Origin: an uncultured Clostridia bacterium
GTDB lineage: Bacteria; Bacillota; Clostridia; TANB77; CAG-508
Length of the DNA: 64,000 nt
Assembly: GCA_934162255.1 (NCBI GenBank)
Contig: CAKPIG010000003.1
Coordinates: 1-64,000 of the forward strand
Direction: 5' to 3'
Position numbers and translations under genes: made by a program. Shown in pieces: positions 62,000 to 64,000 of this stretch (position 1 is its first letter; every line of letters begins with the position of its first letter). Below the pieces are notes generated by a model. The model did not search any database, was not told the DNA's origin, and saw only the letters and a program-made list of their open reading frames with translations.

Positions 62000-64000
62000 A
62001 TGACAAAAAATTATACCATAAAAGATATATTAGATAGAGTTAAGAAAAACAAGAGATGGCCAGACTTAAAAATAATACAAAAAGCATATAATTATGCTTT
62101 AGCAAAGCATGGAACTCAACTTAGAAAATCTGGAGAGCCTTATATTATTCATCCTGTTAATGTTGCATATACAATAGCAGAATTAGGGTTAGATGAACAT
62201 ACAATATGTGCAGCATTATTACATGATGTTGTAGAAGATACAGATGTATCATATGAAGACATAGAAGCGGAATTTGGATTAGAAATAGCTGAAATGGTTG
62301 ATGGAGTGACAAAATTAAAGCAGATTCAATATGCGAGCATAGAAGAACATCAAGTAGAAAATTATAGAAAAATGTTCCTAGCCATGGGAAAAGACATTAG
62401 AGTAATAATAATCAAGCTTGCAGACAGATTACATAATATGAGAACATTAGAATATTTGAGAAAAGAAAGACAAATTGCAATCTCAGAAGAAACAATGGAA
62501 CTATATGCACCATTAGCAAATAGATTAGGTCTTTACTCAATAAAATGGGAATTAGAAGACTTGGCATTTCAATATTTGTATCCAGAAGAATTTAAAGAAT
62601 TAGTAAAAGGAATAGAGCAAAAAAGAGAAGAAAGACTAAAATTTATAGAAAAAATAATGTCAGATATACGAGTTCAACTAAAAAAACAACATATAGAAGC
62701 AGAAGTTACAGGAAGAGCAAAACATTTATATAGTATTTATAGAAAAATGAAAAGAGATAACAAAACTCTAGACCAAATATATGACTTGTTTGCACTAAGA
62801 ATAATAGTGAACTCTGTAAAAGACTGCTATGCAGCACTGGGAGTAGTGCATGATATGTATAGTCCAATGCCTGGTAGATTTAAAGACTATATTGCTGTTC
62901 CAAAAACAAATATGTATCAATCAATACACACAACATTATTAGGAGAAAAAGGAACTCCATTTGAAGTACAAATTCGTACTTGGGATATGCACAGAATAGC
63001 TGAATATGGTATTGCCGCACACTGGGCATATAAAGAAGCAAACTATGGAAGTAAAAAAGGGCAAAAAACTGTTTCAGTTCAAGAAGACAAATTAGCATGG
63101 CTTAGAGAAACACTAGAATGGCAACAAGAAATGCAAGACCCACAAGAATTCTTAGAGACATTAAAAACGGAATTATTTGAAGATGAAGTATATGTATTCA
63201 CACCAAAAGGAGCAATTAAAGTATTACCAAGAGGTGCAACACCAATTGATTTTGCATATAGTATTCATGCAGAAATAGGAAATCACATGACAGGTGCAAA
63301 AATTAATAGTAGAATGGTGCCAATAATAACTCCAATAAAAAGTGGAGACATAGTAGAAATAATAACATCAGAAAATTCAAAAGGTCCAAGTATGGACTGG
63401 CTAAAATTTGTAAAAAGTACAAGTGCTAAAAACAAAATTTCAGCATGGTTTAAAAAAGAAAGAAAAACAGAAAATATTGAAAAAGGTAAAGACTCAATAG
63501 AAAGGGAACTAAAGAGAATTGGAATAAGCCATGAAGATATATTTAAAATTGATTATATAAATCCTATGCTTGAAAGGTATAACTATAAAGGTTTAGATGA
63601 GATGTATGCAGCGGTCGGTTTTGGAGCAATGTCAGCAACTAAAATTATAGCGAGAATGCTTATAGAATACAGGAAAGACCACAAAGAGGAAGTAACAGAG
63701 GAAAAAATAGAAGAACTAGAAGCTCAAAAACAAAGAAACAATAAAACATCTAGTTCAGGAATAATAGTAAAAGGAATAGACAATTGTTTAGTTAAACTTT
63801 CAAAATGTTGTAATCCATTGCCAGGAGATGAAATAATAGGATATATAACAAAAGGAAGAGGTGTATCAGTACATAGAAAAGATTGTACAAATGTAGAAGA
63901 GTTATTAAAAGAAGAAAATAGAATAATAGAGGTTTCTTGGCATGAACAAGAAAAAGTAACATATACAGTTGAAATAGAAGTGCTTGCAAATGACAGAAAT
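62000..64000 (+). CDS. relA: RelA/SpoT bifunctional (p)ppGpp synthetase/hydrolase (3' end outside the window)
   Basis: The frame opens at ATG 62000 (GGAGG 5 nt upstream) and runs 667 codons to the window edge. It encodes an HD hydrolase domain (YIIHPVNVAYTIAELGLD, LLHDVVEDTD), a synthetase domain (GRAKHLYSIYRKMKR, QIRTWDMHRIAEYGIAAHW) and a TGS domain (VYVFTPKGAIKVLPRGATP IDFAYSIH). A helical and zinc-finger-like region follows (CCNPLPGDEI ... GRGVSVHRKDC), then the start of an ACT domain (VEIEVLANDRN). Both HD and synthetase motifs look intact, so it is a bifunctional stringent-response enzyme. About 60 residues are missing beyond the edge. Confidence 0.96.
   Translation, partial: MTKNYTIKDILDRVKKNKRWPDLKIIQKAYNYALAKHGTQLRKSGEPYIIHPVNVAYTIAELGLDEHTICAALLHDVVEDTDVSYEDIEAEFGLEIAEMVDGVTKLKQIQYASIEEHQVENYRKMFLAMGKDIRVIIIKLADRLHNMRTLEYLRKERQIAISEETMELYAPLANRLGLYSIKWELEDLAFQYLYPEEFKELVKGIEQKREERLKFIEKIMSDIRVQLKKQHIEAEVTGRAKHLYSIYRKMKRDNKTLDQIYDLFALRIIVNSVKDCYAALGVVHDMYSPMPGRFKDYIAVPKTNMYQSIHTTLLGEKGTPFEVQIRTWDMHRIAEYGIAAHWAYKEANYGSKKGQKTVSVQEDKLAWLRETLEWQQEMQDPQEFLETLKTELFEDEVYVFTPKGAIKVLPRGATPIDFAYSIHAEIGNHMTGAKINSRMVPIITPIKSGDIVEIITSENSKGPSMDWLKFVKSTSAKNKISAWFKKERKTENIEKGKDSIERELKRIGISHEDIFKIDYINPMLERYNYKGLDEMYAAVGFGAMSATKIIARMLIEYRKDHKEEVTEEKIEELEAQKQRNNKTSSSGIIVKGIDNCLVKLSKCCNPLPGDEIIGYITKGRGVSVHRKDCTNVEELLKEENRIIEVSWHEQEKVTYTVEIEVLANDRN

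Overview
The window is about 30% G+C, uses TGA as a stop, and carries the sporulation genes cotJC (interrupted), spoVS, a ytfJ/gerW-type gene and spoIVA. It also has class III (anaerobic) ribonucleotide reductase, a 2-hydroxyacyl-CoA dehydratase activator and a possible ornithine-fermentation dehydrogenase. This points to an anaerobic, spore-forming Firmicute of the class Clostridia, probably gut-associated. The species cannot be named from the sequence. No rRNA, tRNA or CRISPR array was seen.

Layout. 1-3570: the manganese-catalase-like spore coat gene cotJC, split by a ~3.1 kb element with a large serine recombinase, a 42-codon ORF, an orphan cargo gene, and 8-bp matching ends that rejoin cotJC in frame. 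3.7-11.4 kb: Mg2+ P-type ATPase, 1417-residue dehydratase activator, CmpB-like membrane protein. 11.4-13.3 kb: dapA and asd on the minus strand. 13.4-14.6 kb: ymdB-spoVS. 14.6-18.4 kb: T-box leader, DUF1653 gene and ileS. 18.6-24 kb: a tryptophan-rich heptad protein, queA-tgt and three membrane or envelope genes. 24-34 kb: asnB, rpmF, pyk, der-plsY-(unknown)-gpsA, dtd, a DUF1540 gene and class II aldolase. 34-42 kb: smpB, recX-scpA, a frameshifted DUF2953 gene, ytfJ, a GT39-like glycosyltransferase, rpmE, a VanW-domain protein, a DacF-like carboxypeptidase and a Crp/Fnr regulator. 42-50.6 kb: nrdD, a DAP-dehydrogenase-like gene, a pilin-like protein with a retroelement-type variable region, patatin phospholipase, a CTP-transferase-like gene, ylmH and tsaB-rimI. 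51-56.6 kb: an accessory cassette with two HTH regulators, a double PLP-enzyme fusion and an ATP-grasp protein, bounded on the left by a decayed copy of the spoIVA 3' end. 56.6-64 kb: spoIVA, a UDP-sugar pyrophosphorylase with a left-handed beta-helix partner, recJ and the start of relA/spoT.

Most of the window is housekeeping DNA in short operons with good sigma-A promoters and hairpin terminators. Three places stand out. The first is the recombinase element in cotJC, whose recombinase operon has a mother-cell (sigma-K/sigma-E type) promoter, suggesting developmental excision like the skin element. The second is a G+C-rich, NNC-codon-rich variable region at the C-terminus of the pilin-like protein, the signature of a diversity-generating retroelement target whose reverse transcriptase lies elsewhere. 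The third is the PLP-PLP fusion/ATP-grasp cassette, a probable uncharacterised amino-acid-derived biosynthetic pathway inserted beside spoIVA.
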